Shown in pieces: positions 11,097 to 25,529 of a DNA stretch of 64,000 nt (position 1 is the first letter of the stretch; each line of letters starts with the position of its first letter). The DNA comes from Sinotaia quadrata. Its lineage: Eukaryota > Mollusca > Gastropoda > Architaenioglossa > Viviparidae. The translations under genes and the position numbers were made by a program. The notes below the pieces were generated by a model. That model was not told the origin of the DNA, ran no database searches, and saw nothing but the letters and a program-made list of their open reading frames with translations. Location: the NCBI GenBank assembly GCA_028829895.1, contig CM054184.1:20935701-20999700 (forward strand), written 5' to 3'.

Positions 11097-11300
11097 CCAT
11101 TTGTTGTTGGTTTTTTTTAAAATCTCTTTCCTTGTTCATTGATAATAATCGAAGAAATGAATTAAAGGGGTGAGTATTTGAAACAATTAAAGTTCATTTT
11201 AGTGCATTATAATTGAGTTTCCTTGAATATTTTCTAAGTAAACAAGTGACACATCCTTCTGCAGAAATTGTCTCCTGAAGAGAATAATACGTAAAACAGA

Positions 11301-11310
11301 AATAAATAAA
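11301..11310 (+). promoter_or_regulatory. Candidate polyadenylation signals of gene 1
   Basis: Two overlapping AATAAA hexamers lie about 205 bp after the stop codon, a normal 3' UTR distance. Cleavage site not determined. Confidence 0.5.
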
Positions 11311-12180
11311 GATAAGCTATTATTAGACGAGTTGAGATCCTAAAATGAGGCAAGATTAGATGAATTGCGAAAAAATAAGATTAGAGGAGGTAAAATTATA
11401 TGACAGGAGATTAACTTAAGTGAGTCTAGGTCAAATGAGATTATATTATATTGTAGGAGGTGAGATGACACGAGATGAAATGACATTATATTAGACTATA
11501 GGAGGTGAGATGACACGAGATGAAATTACATTTTATTAGATTGTATTCTAGGAGGTGAGATGACACGAGATGAAATCAAACAAAGGAAAATGGAATGAGT
11601 TAAGTTGAAACGTCAGTACGAGACAAAAAACGATTGATCCGAGGAAAGTCAATGGCAATTAGAAAGATGAAAAATATATTTTGTGAACAGAACTTAGTTA
11701 ACATTTTGTCACGGCTTAGAAGAGAACACTTTTATTTCCGTTCTGTGTTGAAAATTCACCCACCCCTACCTCACATATAATAAGCAAATGCACGATTACC
11801 TGCCTAAACAAACATGAAATAACACGTATACACATACACGTTTACACACACTCACAAGCACGCATATACTTACAAGTATACACACGTACATACACAATCA
11901 TGCACGTACAAGCACACATACACACATTACAGCAACTGTTTGTTGTTTTGGGGGGGGGGTATTTTCAACGGTCGCTGTGTTTGCACCAGAGCGCTAGTAC
12001 CAAGAGAGATGTTCTCGTAGAGAGACAGTTCCATGGGTGGGGACAGTGAAGAGCTAATTGGATGATTGGTAGAGTTTTGTAATTTCAAGTTCTCGCCAGG
12101 CAGCCAGCCAACAGAGGCAAACTCCATTACGTGTTTCAACTATCAAGAGATTTTTAACGTGCGCGTCCCGCAAAACACCC
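11311..12180. other. Downstream flank of gene 1 with purine-rich repeats
   Basis: Three 45-50 bp copies of AGGAGGTGAGATGACACGAG lie at 11454-11570. ACACATACA-type microsatellite sequence lies near 11830-11930 and a G10 run near 11951. No gene seen. Confidence 0.6.
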
Positions 12181-12325
12181 GGCCTGATTTATTGTACTAT
12201 CACATGACCTGATTTATCATACCATCACATGACCTGATTTGTCGTACCATCACATAATCTGATTTATCGTATCATCACACGACCTGATTATTGTACCATC
12301 ACGTGATGTGATTTATCGTATCACA
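12180..12325. repeat. Roughly 25-bp degenerate tandem repeat
   Basis: Recurring CCATCACATGACCTGATTTA, about 6 copies with indels. Confidence 0.8.
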
Positions 12326-12654
12326 TCAAGAGCAGTCACTTGAGTTAGGGAGTGGATAAGAATTACACAAGCAGGGGATCAAACCATGGTCATTTGAAGA
12401 GTGTTTTTGAAAAATGGTAACTGAGAGAAATACGGCAATGTCTCGCACGAGGGAAATGCAATGGCATTGTCCCACTCTCAAACAAGTGCAACTGTATTGT
12501 CCATTGTCCCATTATTAGGGAAACATTTTAGTCCCGACCCAAAGAGATATAAATATATTAGTATGTGTATTGACTTACATAAAGTGACAGGCTGTGAAAC
12601 AGTTACTCTCCACCTGTGACAGCCAATTTACATAAGGTAAGTGTCGTACATAAA

Positions 12655-13075
12655 TAGTCTATGTAATAGATTTATTCCATTCTGATGTACTAATAGACAA
12701 TGTAATAGATTTATTCCATTCTGATGTACTAATAGACAATGTAATAGATTTATTCCATTCTGATGTACTAATAGACAATGTAATAGATTTATTCCATTCT
12801 GATGTACTAATAGACAATGTAATAGATTTATTCCATTCTGATGTACTAATAGACAATGTAATAGATTTATTCCATTCTGATGTACTAATAGACAATGTAA
12901 TAGATTTATTCCATTCTGATGTACTAATAGACAATGTAATAGATTTATTCCATTCTGATGTACTAATAGACAATGTAATAGATTTATTCCATTCTGATGT
13001 ACTAATAGACAATGTAATAGATTTATTCCATTCTGATGTACTAATAGACAATGTAATAGATTTTGTTCCATTCTA
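12655..13075. repeat. 39-bp tandem array, about 11 copies
   Basis: Virtually identical units GATGTACTAATAGACAATG plus TAATAGATTTATTCCATTCT; diverged copies continue to about 13205. Two minus-strand frames stay open because 39 is divisible by 3. Confidence 0.96.
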
Positions 13076-13205
13076 AAGTATCAAGAGACATTGTAACATT
13101 GCCCCATAATGAAGTATCAACAGATTATGTAATAGATTTTGCCCCATTCTGAAGTACCAGTGGACTATGTAATAGATTTCGCCCCATTCTGAAGTACCAG
13201 TGGAC

Positions 13206-14330
13206 TAAAAAGTAATGTAACACAGATATGATTTCAGAAAGATTTAAATTATGCATATGGTTTTAAGAAGATAATCTTACTCTATTTTCGCAGCTTTTGA
13301 GATTCATGCATATGTAGAGAGAGAATTGTATTTTTAAAAGAAAAGTTGCACAAATTGTGTAACTTAATAATTGTGACAGCATGAATATATCAATGTGCAC
13401 ATACCACTGTGTAACTTAATAGTACCAATGACGTCAAGGTCACGTGGATGAATCTGTATCAGCACTTTGCGTTGTCGAATTGAAACGTAATTTAGCATAG
13501 GTCATAATCATGTAGGGAATATTTGTATATACCGTTTTTATTTTATGATGTTCCTGTAGTCCGTGCAGGTTAAAGTCAACATGAAAGTAAGTTTTGCGTG
13601 GGTTAGAGAATGAACAGCTTTGACTTAAAATTTCCTTGTTAACCTTTATATTTATCCAAGGGCACATATCGAAAGTGAGGAAATAAACTGGACAGTGTTT
13701 GATCTTATTAACGTATACTTCAAAAACGAATTCGTCCATATTTTATTCCATTTTTCACATCACGGGGGGGGGGGGGGTGTGATGCCCAGAACGTACAAAC
13801 TCGGTTGCTAAATCAGACAAGGGCTCATTGAGTTTACAAAAACCGGAGTGTACTCAAAGATTCACCTTCCGATAATATAAACTGATTGTCACGACTATAA
13901 TAAAGATTTTATTTCTAAATTAAATATTTATTTAATTACATCACTTGAAACCAAAGTCTCTTATTTGTTTGCGTGTATGTATGTGTGCGTCTGTGTGTGA
14001 AAATGGGAACAAGCTTATGCTTAATAAATTAATTTCAGTAACATTACGTGAGAGATAATAAAGAAAGCTGACGTTTAATAGAATAGTATCAGAGGTCTTC
14101 TCAACACGCTAAAAAATATCATCCCAATAAATGTCACAATTTCGTTCAGTTCCATTTACAGTAGAGATATAAATAGTCAAAGAACACTTGGCTCCAGAAC
14201 AACGGCAATGGTTAATTTGTCTACATCGTGATGACCTACCAGCATACTGGAATACACTTAGAATTAGAGTGAAGACGTATCTGCATTATTGGAGTACCTT
14301 TAAAATAAGAGAATCCTAGTGAGGACATAC
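13206..14330. other. Unassigned intergenic sequence
   Basis: Contains a G14 run at about 13764 and otherwise AT-rich unique sequence; no exon or transposon domain recognised. Confidence 0.5.
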
Positions 14331-14640
14331 CTGTGTATTGGAGTACTTTTACAATCAGAATGATGAGGTAGCAGCATGCTGGGGTGCTTTTAAATCAGAA
14401 TGATGAGGAACCACCATGCTGGAGTGCTTTTAAACCAAAATGATGAGGTACCAACTTATTGGAGTGTTTTTAAAAAAATGATGAGGTACCAACTTACTGG
14501 AGTGCTTTTAAACCAAAATGATGAGGTACCTGAGTAGTACTTTTACAATTAGAAGGGTGAGGTACCTGAATAGTACTTTTACAATTAGAAGGGTGCGGTA
14601 CCTGAGTAGTACTTTTTGAATTAGAATGACGAGGGGAAGT
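14330..14640. repeat. Degenerate 40-45 bp tandem repeat
   Basis: AATGATGAGGTACC and GGAGTGCTTTTAAA alternate for about 7 copies with many indels. Confidence 0.8.
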
Positions 14641-15045
14641 CACTCTTGATGGTGTAAATGGTACCAGAAATTACCGGAAAAGTGTAACTAAATAGGTTTG
14701 AGCAGTGACAGAGACCAAGAATAAAGTAATGATGTTCCACTCGTTAAATTAAATATTAGATCTAACTTTTATAATGAAATGTTCTAAAAACCGAAAGGCA
14801 GATCCGTACTATTTCCAGACAGTCGTTAACTAATTTCAGTTCGGCTTTGACCTTTTGCTTGACTCAACAGTCTCTCAGCTAATGTATAGAAATAAAGTGT
14901 TCGTGTATGTGGTAGACCATAAATCTAATTAAGAAGGAATTAAGAGATAAAAAGAAAGGTAACTTTTGTCAGAATTAAAGTATGTAGAGTGTTGAGTGCA
15001 TCTTAAATGTGCACCTAATGTATACTACAGGTTCATTTCAAAGGT

Positions 15046-15275
15046 CGGTACGTTGTGCCTCGTTTAGAAATAAGGAATTCTACAAACGTATCTCACAATT
15101 CGTACGTTATGTCTCGTTTAGAAATAAGGAATTTTACAAACGTATCTCACAATTCGTACGTTATGCCTCGTTTAGAAATAAGGTATTCTACAAACGTATC
15201 TCACAATTCGTACGTTATGTCTCGTTTAGAAATAAGAAATTCTACAAACATATCTCACAATTCGTATTGCTAGAA
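15046..15275. repeat. 54-bp tandem repeat, about 4 copies
   Basis: TCGTTTAGAAATAAG at 15060, 15114, 15168 and 15222; one base differs between most copies. Confidence 0.93.
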
Positions 15276-15739
15276 AGATTAATTAAAGTTCATCTGCTGC
15301 CCATTTGCATTCTGTCTTCAGAAACAAAAGTAGTCTTAGTTCTCTATAGGAAATTTATCACTTCTTCACTTTTTACTTCATAAACTTCTGCTATTATATA
15401 TAAGAAAGTAGCTAAATGTATGTATGATGTTAAAAAACAAAATAAGGATAGACGTAAAAGAGAGAACCAGTTAAGTAATGTAAGGTCAAGAAGCTTCTGG
15501 AAAATACTTCCTGTAGAATAGTCCTGTTACTTCTTTCCCTCGCCTTTCCTTTTTTCCTAAAAATGTGACACCTATTTCACGCATACGTATAAAATATTCG
15601 GGAATGAGGAAAGGCGAGATGAATAAACAAGACAGCTGACTGTGAGTCACTGGATCTGCACATGTGTTCTGTTTGACACATTACACAGAACACAAAGACC
15701 AACAGGATTTTATAGGTTCTATCTAGTTTTATTGAAAAT

Positions 15740-16290
15740 ACAAACGATCATAAAGATTTCTTATATTCTATTTGGCAATTATACAGTACACAAAGATAAA
15801 CAAAAAGATTTTCTTATTATCTTTGGCATTATTAAGCAATGCACAAAGATAAAAATTATTTCCTATGTTCTGTTTGGCATTATTTTACAATACACAAAAA
15901 ATAATATTTATGTTCTGTTTGAAAGCATTATAAATATACAAAGAAATAATATTTCTTATGTTCTGTTTGGCATTATTATACAAAAGTAAAGTATTTTTTA
16001 TGTTCTGTTTGGTATTATTGTACAATACACAAAGAAAAAAATGATTTCTTATGTTCATTTGGCATTATTATACAATACACAAAGACAAAAATTATTTCTT
16101 ATGTTCTCTTTGGCATTATTATACAATACACAAAGGAGAAATGATTTATTATGTTCTCTTTGGTATTATTATACAATGCACAAAGGAGAAATGATTTATT
16201 ATGTTCTCTTTGGTATTATTATACAATGCACAAAGGAGAAATGATTTATTATGTTCTGTTTGGCATTATTATACAATACACAAAGAAAAA
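15740..16290. repeat. About 50-bp variable tandem array, about 10 copies
   Basis: Alternating ATTTCTTATGTTCTGTTTGG and CATTATTATACAATACACAAAG with indels; the last units (16090-16280) are the most alike. Confidence 0.9.
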
Positions 16291-16619
16291 TTATATCTTT
16301 TGTTTTTTAACTTGATACTGGATTCCCATATAAACCTGACTTAAATGGATCTCATGCAGCCACTTTTCTTTGAGAATGTGTGTAACTGCTGGATATAGTT
16401 AACAGTGTTCCAATTATTTTTTATAATGGTAGCCAAGTCAGTCAGTACTGTTTCCATTATTGTTTACAATGGTATCCAAGCCAGTCAGTGTTGTTCAATT
16501 GTAACAACTCATGAGTTTTCTTAAAGCTGGAACACTTTCTGCATTAGTGAACACTAAACTGTGATATCCATTTGGCCCTCTTCTGCATTACAGCTACATA
16601 CAATTCTCCATCTCTGCTA

Positions 16620-16890
16620 CACCCTTGACTACCATTCTACTACTCTACTTCATGTCTGCTTCACACTTGATTACCATTCTACTACTCTTACTTCATGTCT
16701 GCTACACCCTTGATTACCATTCTACTACTCTACTTCATGTCTGCTACACCCTTGAATACCATTCTACTACTCTACTTCATGTCTGCGACACCCTTGACTA
16801 TCATTCTACTACTCTACTTCATGTCTGCTACACCTTTGACTACCATTCTACTACTCTACTTCATGTCTGCTACACCCTTGACTACCATTC
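16620..16890. repeat. 42-bp tandem array, about 6.5 copies
   Basis: Units TTGACTACCATTCTACTACT plus CTACTTCATGTCTGCTACACCC. Confidence 0.94.
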
Positions 16891-16899
16891 TACATACCT

Positions 16900-18110
16900 T
16901 AGGCCAAACGTTTAGTCACTCATCCTCATTTCAGCAACTCTGCCTGGGAAGACATCATCCACAAAACTACAGCTGTTCTAGAAACATCCATTCCAGCAGA
17001 AACAACACACTGCACTTTGTTTTACATTTATGTGAGTACATATTTTTCTAAACTGACTATTGACAACTTGTGCCCACTTAAGAGTGTGCAGTGTGATTAT
17101 ACTTTTTGTTACAATATTGCTGGCTTAGTGTTTGTGCATCTTATGTGTCAACTGTACTTTGTTTTGTCTTTTGATTTAAAACAATTTTAGCACAATCAAT
17201 GGTGTGAGTCTAACCTTTCGCTAAAGATTAAAAGTCGCAATTTGTTCACCATATTTTCCTTTCATTCCACCATTTGTCTACATCTGACTAAGTACGACTG
17301 GCGGGGGAGGGGAGAGGCGTTTGACTGTCTGGTGTGTGAACCATTCACATCGTATCTTAACTGCAGGATAGAAATAGAGTGAATTAGCAGGTTTGCTATT
17401 AAAATTCATTGGCTTCACATATATTGATTACTTGTTTATCTTTAAATATACACTGATAGATGCATTCATGTTTCTAGTTTCAGATAAAAGTAAAATTCTT
17501 TTCTAAAAACAAAAATTATTTATTCTGTGTTCTCTCATTTCCTCCCTAATCAAGCTCAAACACTTTATCCAGGTATTTGAGAGATAAGAGAGACTGCAGC
17601 AGGAGGGTGCGCAACTCTCGCTTGCTGCTTATTGGTTACCTTCCTTGGACTACGAGGCTCATCTAGAGTTATGCTGTACTCCTTGCCGATTTACTGCAGT
17701 CTCAGTCGGACCAGGCTAAGGCTTTAAACTCTTTGCAATCGCTGAAGACAGTTGACAGCAAACGACTTTCATTTACTAATAGTCTTCATTCTTTTCCCAA
17801 ATCATTTTCTTTCATTGAAAATCACATTCTTTTTATTTTTAGAAAGTTAACTAGATGCCATATTATACAATCCATTACAGCAAACTAATTAAAGGGATAA
17901 GTACGGCGCCGCTTGCTAAAGAGGAAGTGGCTTGTGCATCATTTGTTAGAATTATCTTCTGACTGTACTATCTTTAGTGAAAGTCACACATACATACATA
18001 AACACAAACGCGCTCACACACGTGTATTTGTCAGACTAACTTTCAATTTATTTTTCTCCAACCAAACCAGCCATTCATTCACTCATACACCTATCCATTC
18101 ATTCATCCAT
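16900..18110. other. Unassigned intergenic sequence
   Basis: Mostly unique; includes a GGGGGAGGGGAG patch near 17303. No supported gene. Confidence 0.5.
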
Positions 18111-18120
18111 CCACATTCCC

Positions 18121-18125
18121 ATACA

Positions 18126-18171
<46 letters not shown>

Positions 18172-18232
18172 TACACACACACACACACACATACACACAC
18201 ACACACACACATACACACACACACACACACAT
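18121..18232. repeat. (CA)n microsatellite
   Basis: Long ACAC run with interspersed ATACAC units. Confidence 0.95.
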
Positions 18233-18884
18233 GTGCAATCTTAATTATGCATTACATACGCGTACGCATGTGTAAACATATATAATATACACAGATGAAT
18301 GTATGTGTAATATACATTTATATATATATCAGCAGTATGTATGGTTTGCGGTAAAAAAATTGTCTCCAGAAAATTAATTTAATTATATAATTAGCAAAAC
18401 AATTATCGAGTTAATCAGCCGACCACTTTAATCTTTTGACATTTATACAGACTATCAATCATTCTTTCCTTTGTAAATGAAGTTGGCATTCTGCCCAAAT
18501 TTTCGCTTGGGTTCTAGAAAGGCTGTGATCTATTTAACCAGAGTATTAAAAAGAAAAGAGATGTGGGACGGTGGGGGGGGGGGGGTATGTTCCTTGTTTC
18601 TGTTATTTTAATTAAACCGAAACTGGCCCGAGGACACTATTTTTGCACTATAAAAGCACTACCTACATAAACAGAACGTTTGTTTCTGACCTATTTATAT
18701 AAAGGGCGACAACTTGATGAAATGTTGAAAGTGGTCGATATTTTTTTGAGATGGCAGTAATAAAGAAGCAATGCTAAGGGCGTTTAGATACATACACCTC
18801 CATGTGTGTATGGGGTTGTGGGGGTGATGGTACCTGTTGTCCCAATTCTTTTAATTAAAATTATCTCTCCTTCATCTATTAATA

Positions 18885-19244
18885 CATCCACCCACCTTTC
18901 TTCCTGTCCATCTCTCTATACCTCCATCTCTATACCTCCATCTCTATACCTCCATCTATCTATACCCCCATCTCTCTATACCTCCATCTCTCTATTAATC
19001 TCTCTTGTTATTTCTCTATCTACCCTGCCATTCATCCAAACCCTCCTCTTTCTATTTCTATCTTTGTACTCATCTGTACACCTATTTATCTATTCATCTC
19101 TCTTTCTATCCATCAGTATATACATACACCCACCTATCTATTTGTCTCTGTAAGTATATCTCTCTCTAGCTGTCCGTCCATCCACACTCTCCATCTCTCT
19201 ACCCAACCATTCATCCATCTGCCTTTCTACCTACCTATCTATCC

Positions 19245-19283
<39 letters not shown>

Positions 19284-19310
19284 CAGCAATCCATCCATCC
19301 ATCCCATATT
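18885..19310. repeat. CTAT/CCAT tetranucleotide microsatellite zone
   Basis: Imperfect ATCTCTATACCTCC copies (18910-18990), then CTAT and CCAT runs ending near 19300. Confidence 0.88.
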
Positions 19311-19854
19311 TTCTTCTTTTTTTAAAGTATATTGTAGCCTTTTCTAGACAGTAATATCAAATCGCGTTACATATATATATATTAATTTCAGAAACGGCGG
19401 CGTATAGCTGTGACCAAACACTAACCTATTCCCACGCAGCAGAAACTAACTGACCGTTAGCATTAATTTCCTTGTTTACTCTCGTCTCCAACAAAGCGAC
19501 ATTATTTGACACTGAATTCCGCATCAATTAGAAACCGATTCAAAAGTAAAATAAAATAGAGGGAATGAAGTAAATTCGCTGAATTGTACAAATTCATTGA
19601 AAGTCTTTTTATGTAACAGCTCTACTCGTTTGTCTCCATTCTTTAACGGTAAACTAAGTAAATCTTTGTCCAAATAAACGTTATACAATAAAAAAAAAGT
19701 ATGAACTTTAAATTCATTGCATTTCCAAAATAATGTCTAATAACGTCGCTTTATGATATTAGGGGATAATATCTCATTTTGGACTTCCAATAAAAAACAT
19801 ATGCATTGTTTCCATAAATACACATCAAATACTCTGAACAATAACGGATAGAGA

Positions 19855-20085
<231 letters not shown>

Positions 20086-21560
20086 AAATATTTATGTAAA
20101 TTGTCAAATTGTCGAAGTGACTCGACCGTGGGCACTCCTTATCATGGATTTTTGTGTCAGAAATGGAGTAAACAACTCGAGTTGAGAATATGCTACAAAT
20201 TGCTGATACAATGCAAACCATTTCCAACTGAATGAGTAGTTTTATTATCCAATGGTTAAGATTCATGAGAACGAGACCAGATAATGGGCTGAGATCAAAC
20301 ATTTACCTGCTGTAGAGAATTCTATTGTCTACTCACTTGAATTTGGTGTGGCAAGAAACCTGGTCATGAAAGGCAGCCGTTAGATTAATGGTGAGTCACC
20401 TGACTGATTGAGAATGACTTAGAATTATTTCGTGCATTTTTGCTATTCCTTATACTCGCGTTTTACACAGAGATGTATTATGTGAGTAGATTATTATTTC
20501 CTCAAATTGTGAACTATGATGCTTATATGTAGTGAACCCGCTCATAAAACTATTACACTGTATTTATTACGTTTTGTGCGTGTATTGGGCTAATAAGTAC
20601 TGTTGCAGGAGCATATAAGGTGAGACTTGAATGTAAGAAAGAATGGAGTTAGGAAACGTTTCCAGCTTATTACTTTTTAACTCCGTTTTACCTGTGGTAG
20701 ACTGTGGTAGACGTGAGAAGTGTCTATCACAGTGTGTAAGTGTAAGGAATACACTACACTCCATTGCTGTATGGTGGCAAGGTATGCTGACTACATCGAG
20801 CAATTTCTGGTAAAAGGAAGCTACTGGAAATTACTACAATTGTTCTTCTGCTTGAGGGAGCTAATATGGCGAAGGAGTTCCCAGGTTAGACTCAAGAGAA
20901 TATAGTGAATCAGTGTTCTACAACTTGAGGAGGGAATCACATGGAATTGAAAGTAGAAATGTGAATGATATACTTGTGACTTTGTTGTAAAAGCATGCAA
21001 AAGACTATTGAGACAGCAGATAAACCAGGTTATGTACTAACTATTATCGCTTATATCTATTAACTCTATTTCTCTTCTCTGATAAGAACTATCCTGTAAT
21101 TTGTATGACATAATCTTTTGAATTATGTGTAAGATATAAGACTGTATAGATTTTAAAATTATTTGAATATGGTTTCATGGAAATATTGACGTGAAGTGAT
21201 CTTTTACATTGCAATTGTTATATGTATATTTTATTGTTGATTTAATAAATTTATTGTTAAATTTATTAACCTTCTTACACATATTGACAACCATAGGTGT
21301 GGCTGGATGTGGGCTCGCTAAATATAAAGACGAATTTATCTTCTCTTTTAGAAAGAAGTTTTCCGCCTAAGGAAAATATTGTGACAGTAATGAAACATTG
21401 TGACAGTAAATGTTTGTCTTTAATGTTGTGGAAAAGAGAAAACGTTTACAGCAAGTGAGAGAGACGAGTGGTGTCTGCTGAAGAATTATTAATAACATAA
21501 ATTAAGATTCTCACCACTTGTAAGTAGTTAAGGGTGATTAATTAAATAATAATAATAACG
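20086..21560 (+). mobile_element. Solo LTR-like copy, plus orientation, nearly full length
   Basis: About 1.4 kb, matching in order the reverse complements of 7795-8142, 28046-29286 and 49600-50640. Its first roughly 50 bases are missing and the GATA tract sits there. The frames within it are not conserved between copies. Confidence 0.78.
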
Positions 21561-21584
21561 ATTAACTAAGTGGCGTAGGCATCA

Positions 21585-21735
21585 CAAATAGTTAGATAGA
21601 CAGAGGGATAGTTAGATAGATAGACAGAGGGATAGTTAGATCGATAGACAGAGGGATAGTTAGATAGACAGAGGGATAGATAGATAGACAGATGGATAGT
21701 TAGATCGATAGACAGAGGGATAGATTGTGACTGGA
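21585..21735. repeat. GATA-rich 20-35 bp repeats
   Basis: GTTAGATAGACAGAGGGATA-type units directly follow the LTR 3' end. Confidence 0.85.
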
Positions 21736-22224
21736 AAATGACTCTTTTTAAAAACAAGAGTAAACATAAATGAACTGAGTATGAAAGTGTGATGGAGTGA
21801 TTTGCCCTCCATATATTAATTGTATTAATTATTATTTTTTTCTCAACTTTTCATCAGTAGACATTGCGAGATTTTATTTGCCAAAACGACAGTTGACCAC
21901 ACCTGATCTTTGTTCACATGCTATGTCAATACCTAGATTTATCACATAAAGGACTGAGTGATTCCCACAAAACGACAAATGACCACACCTGCTCTTTGTT
22001 CACAGATATTTATAGATATTGCAATACTATGATATATTACACTCTCATATCACTAAATAGGTATGTAACATTTAAATGTTTGACCTACATATTGGAATCA
22101 TAATAGGCAATATAAAATACACACTGGAAAAACTGCTGTCAGTTCATATGTTTTAGACTGTTCTGTATGTCTTCTGTAATCATCTCATTGTACCTTTGAC
22201 TGAATCCGTTCTGTATCAACATTT

Positions 22225-22650
22225 ATAACTACCTCCATATTGTATATTAGATCCCTTTTTTCATAGATCTTTATAATTACCACCATATTTTATATTAGGT
22301 CCCTTCTTTCATAGATCTTTATAATTACCACCATATTGTATATTAGTTCCCTTCATTAATAGATCATAGATATTAGGTCCCTTCTTTCATAGATCTTTAT
22401 AATTACCACTATATTGTATATTAGTTCCCTTCATTAATAGATCATAGATATTAGGTCCCTTCTTTCATAGATCTTTATAATTACCACCATATTGTATATT
22501 AGTTCCCTTCATTAATAGATCATAGATATTAGGTCCCTTCTTTCATAGATCTTTATAATTACCACCATATTGTATATTAGTCCCTTTCATTAATAGATCA
22601 TAGATATTAGGTCCCTTCTTTTATAGATCTTTATAATTACCACCTCATTT
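22225..22650. repeat. 78-bp tandem array, about 5 copies
   Basis: ATTAGGTCCCTTCTTTCATA at 22372, 22450 and 22528; flanking copies are shorter. Confidence 0.9.
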
Positions 22651-23334
22651 TATCTTAGGTCACATTCCGTAACAACATTTTGTATCCGTTATGATTCAGA
22701 GTCAATCTTGATACTTTACGCGACTGGAATTGTTAGCACATCTGAAAGTTGTAGAAGAATTATGCTGTCTGAAGAGCTCTTTACAGCAGACAAAGACTTA
22801 TTACTGACTTCAGTCAAGTGTAAACTTAGTACGACAGTCACATGGTGTAAACTCATAATTTTTCTGTTGTATCATCAGTGTCCAAAATTTGTCTACCAAG
22901 TGCTACTGGTGACGTCGATTTTGTGGCAGTGATGACGTTTATGGAGTCAGAGCTCCAAGAAATCGAGGGATGTAAAATCTAAGTCTAGTAGTTAAATAAG
23001 TATTTTTATTACAATGATATCATTGCTTTCTTTGGTGATGTTTTATACATTAATACGGTTACAAATGCCATATAAAATTACTTGGTACATTACAATAGCT
23101 CAATATATTAAAACAGTGTGATAATCAAGATGAAATAAGCAAGGGAGATTACTTATATCTGTAAACAGTTCTGTAGCCCTATTTTCATAATTAAATCTTT
23201 GTCATTCAGCTGAACTGAAGCTGTGAACTTTCTCAATCAAACTAGGAAGATTTACCAACTGTACTAACTGTATGTTATTAGAAAGGGAGATTACTTATAA
23301 CTGTATGTTATTAGAAAGGGAGATCGCGCAAACC

Positions 23335-23550
23335 AAGATTGTTGATTACTATTATTATATTCTATAAGATATATCTCTTATGTCTCTATTTCAAGATTGT
23401 TGATTCTATAAGATATATCTCTTATGTCTCTATTTCAAGATTGTTGATTACTATTATTATATTCTATATCTCTTATGTCTCTATTTCAAGATTGTTGATT
23501 ACAATTATTATATTCTATAAGATATATCTTTTCTGTCTCTATTTCAAATC
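23335..23550. repeat. 44-58 bp variable tandem repeat
   Basis: Four copies of TCTCTATTTCAAGATTGTTG with variable spacers containing TATTATATTCTATAAG. Confidence 0.85.
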
Positions 23551-23789
23551 AGAATCTGTCAGAATTTAAGCTATCAACTATGGGTTTATGTTATAGATAC
23601 ACACACTTCAATTCAAAGATTGAATGAACAAATACAATAATATGATTTACAGTGAGTGTTTCAGAAGAAGAAAGAATCACAGAAAAAAAAAAGAAGCGAT
23701 CGATGCGAAGATAAACGAAACAGTGTTTCGTGATACATACTTCCGGGAGAGCGCGAAAAGATTTTTAAAAATTGCAGTGCATGAAGAGT

Positions 23790-23925
23790 TGAACACATTG
23801 CAACATAACTGCACGTGTACAGACAGATAATCTGATTGTTTCGGCCAAGTCTACTGCAACATAACTGCAGGTGTACAGATATAAAGTGATTGCTTCGGCC
23901 AAGTCTACTGCAACACGTTCACTAT
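23790..23925. repeat. About 55-bp duplication
   Basis: CTGCAACATAACTGCA and TTCGGCCAAGTCTACTGCAAC occur twice with small changes. Confidence 0.75.
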
Positions 23926-25035
23926 AGTTTACTATGGCCCAGCTCAAGCCACTGATTCTGCAAACAAATTCACTTAAGAATACCTACTGGGCCCTTCTTT
24001 GCTAATCATACTGCAAACTTGTACACTGAAAAATACTAAATGACCAAGCTCATTATCAAACATACCACAAACATATACACTGAAGAGTGCTGAACGGCCC
24101 GTTTCATTATTAAAAATACTACATACACTTACATCAAACTCATCCACCCCAGACCTGACACCACACTACACCACATTACACAAAACTCTTACACGCCAGT
24201 ATGGAAACAACACTTTTTCCGTACATGAATAAGGCTATGGCCTACACAGGCTAATACAGTACATACAGATTATTTTTTTTAATATTTTGGATGGAGAGAA
24301 AGGGAAATAACTCATTGAGCATTCACACAAGGTGATTGATGTGTTCAATTGCTAATGATTTATATTTACAGTTAGCTCTCGGCTATCATGGGGTGGTTAG
24401 GAGGGTAATATGAAGAGGGGAGAGACGGTAAGGAATATCCAAAAACATGGATCATGCAAGCATTACAGAAAGGTAAACTGGCTGTAGTCATTAATTCTAA
24501 TTCTCATCAATATTTAAAGGCATAAAACTGATAGAGCAATATGAGCCACTGATTTGTGTATATATTCACATAAACACTTACTAAACAATTCAGATTAAAC
24601 GGAAATATGGTTGACTGAGCATACTGGCATGGAAGACAAACTTTTTCTTCTGGCGACAGTACCTTAAGGGCATACAGTAAGGATCTGTAATTTTAAAAGT
24701 ACATAAGTGCTGAATACAACATTGTTAAAAGTACATACTTGTATAAAGTGTTTACAGTGGATTGTCCCATTACCTACAAAAGAAATCCAAGTGTCACGAA
24801 AGAAAAATATCTCTCCAATAGTTGCATTATTTAACACAGATGGAAAAACGTTTGCTTACATGAAATATACCGACTATAACCATCTGCCAATATTATCCAT
24901 TTGCTGAGATGATGACATTCATTGAAAGTATTATTCCCTTCGAATGCAGTGATCAATAAGAGGGTTTATACAGAGAACGTTTTAGCTGTGAGGTGTTGTC
25001 TATGGTGATCAATAAGATGGCTTGTACAGAGAATG
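23926..25035. other. Unassigned intergenic sequence
   Basis: AT-rich; no gene, RNA or transposon signature recognised by eye. Confidence 0.45.
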
Positions 25036-25039
25036 AGAA

Positions 25040-25326
25040 GAAAGTGGGTGGATGGGGGGCTCGCTAAATATAGATTAAAGACAGATTTGTCTTCTCCTTT
25101 AGTAAGAGGTTTTCCACCTACGGAAATATTGTGTGACGGTAAATGTTAGTCTTTAACGAAGTAGAAAGGAGAAACGTTTACAGCGCCCGCATATTTACCA
25201 AGTGAGAGAGACGAGTGGTGTCTGCTGGATAATTATTAATAATATAAATTAAGATACTCGTCACTTGTAATTAGTTATGAAAGATTAATAAATAATAATT
25301 ATTATAATCATTAACTAAGTGGCGTT
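25040..25326 (+). mobile_element. LTR fragment (3' part, plus orientation)
   Basis: GGGGGCTCGCTAAATATAGA through AACTAAGTGGCGT closely matches 21312-21577. It runs straight into a CTAT/CCAT microsatellite. Confidence 0.78.
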
Positions 25327-25339
25327 GTATCTGTCTTTC

Positions 25340-25363
25340 CATCACCCATCCATCCATCCATTC

Positions 25364-25446
<83 letters not shown>

Positions 25447-25498
25447 CATCCATCCATCCATCCATCCATCTATCTATCCATCCATCCATCATCCATCC

Positions 25499-25529
<31 letters not shown>

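Noticed and set aside
11097..12200. Transmembrane exons continuing gene 1 as a full channel subunit
   Set aside because: Exon 4 ends in its own stop, followed by polyadenylation signals; no frame with TM1-TM3-like segments was seen downstream.
12628..13071. Minus-strand 147- and 130-codon frames of 13-residue repeats
   Set aside because: A 39-bp array without stops is open in several frames at once; no start context, splice site or conservation signal.
13764..13778. G-runs here and at 11951, 18573 and 62380 as designed G-quadruplexes
   Set aside because: These are single homopolymer runs rather than four spaced G-tracts; slippage products are a simpler explanation.
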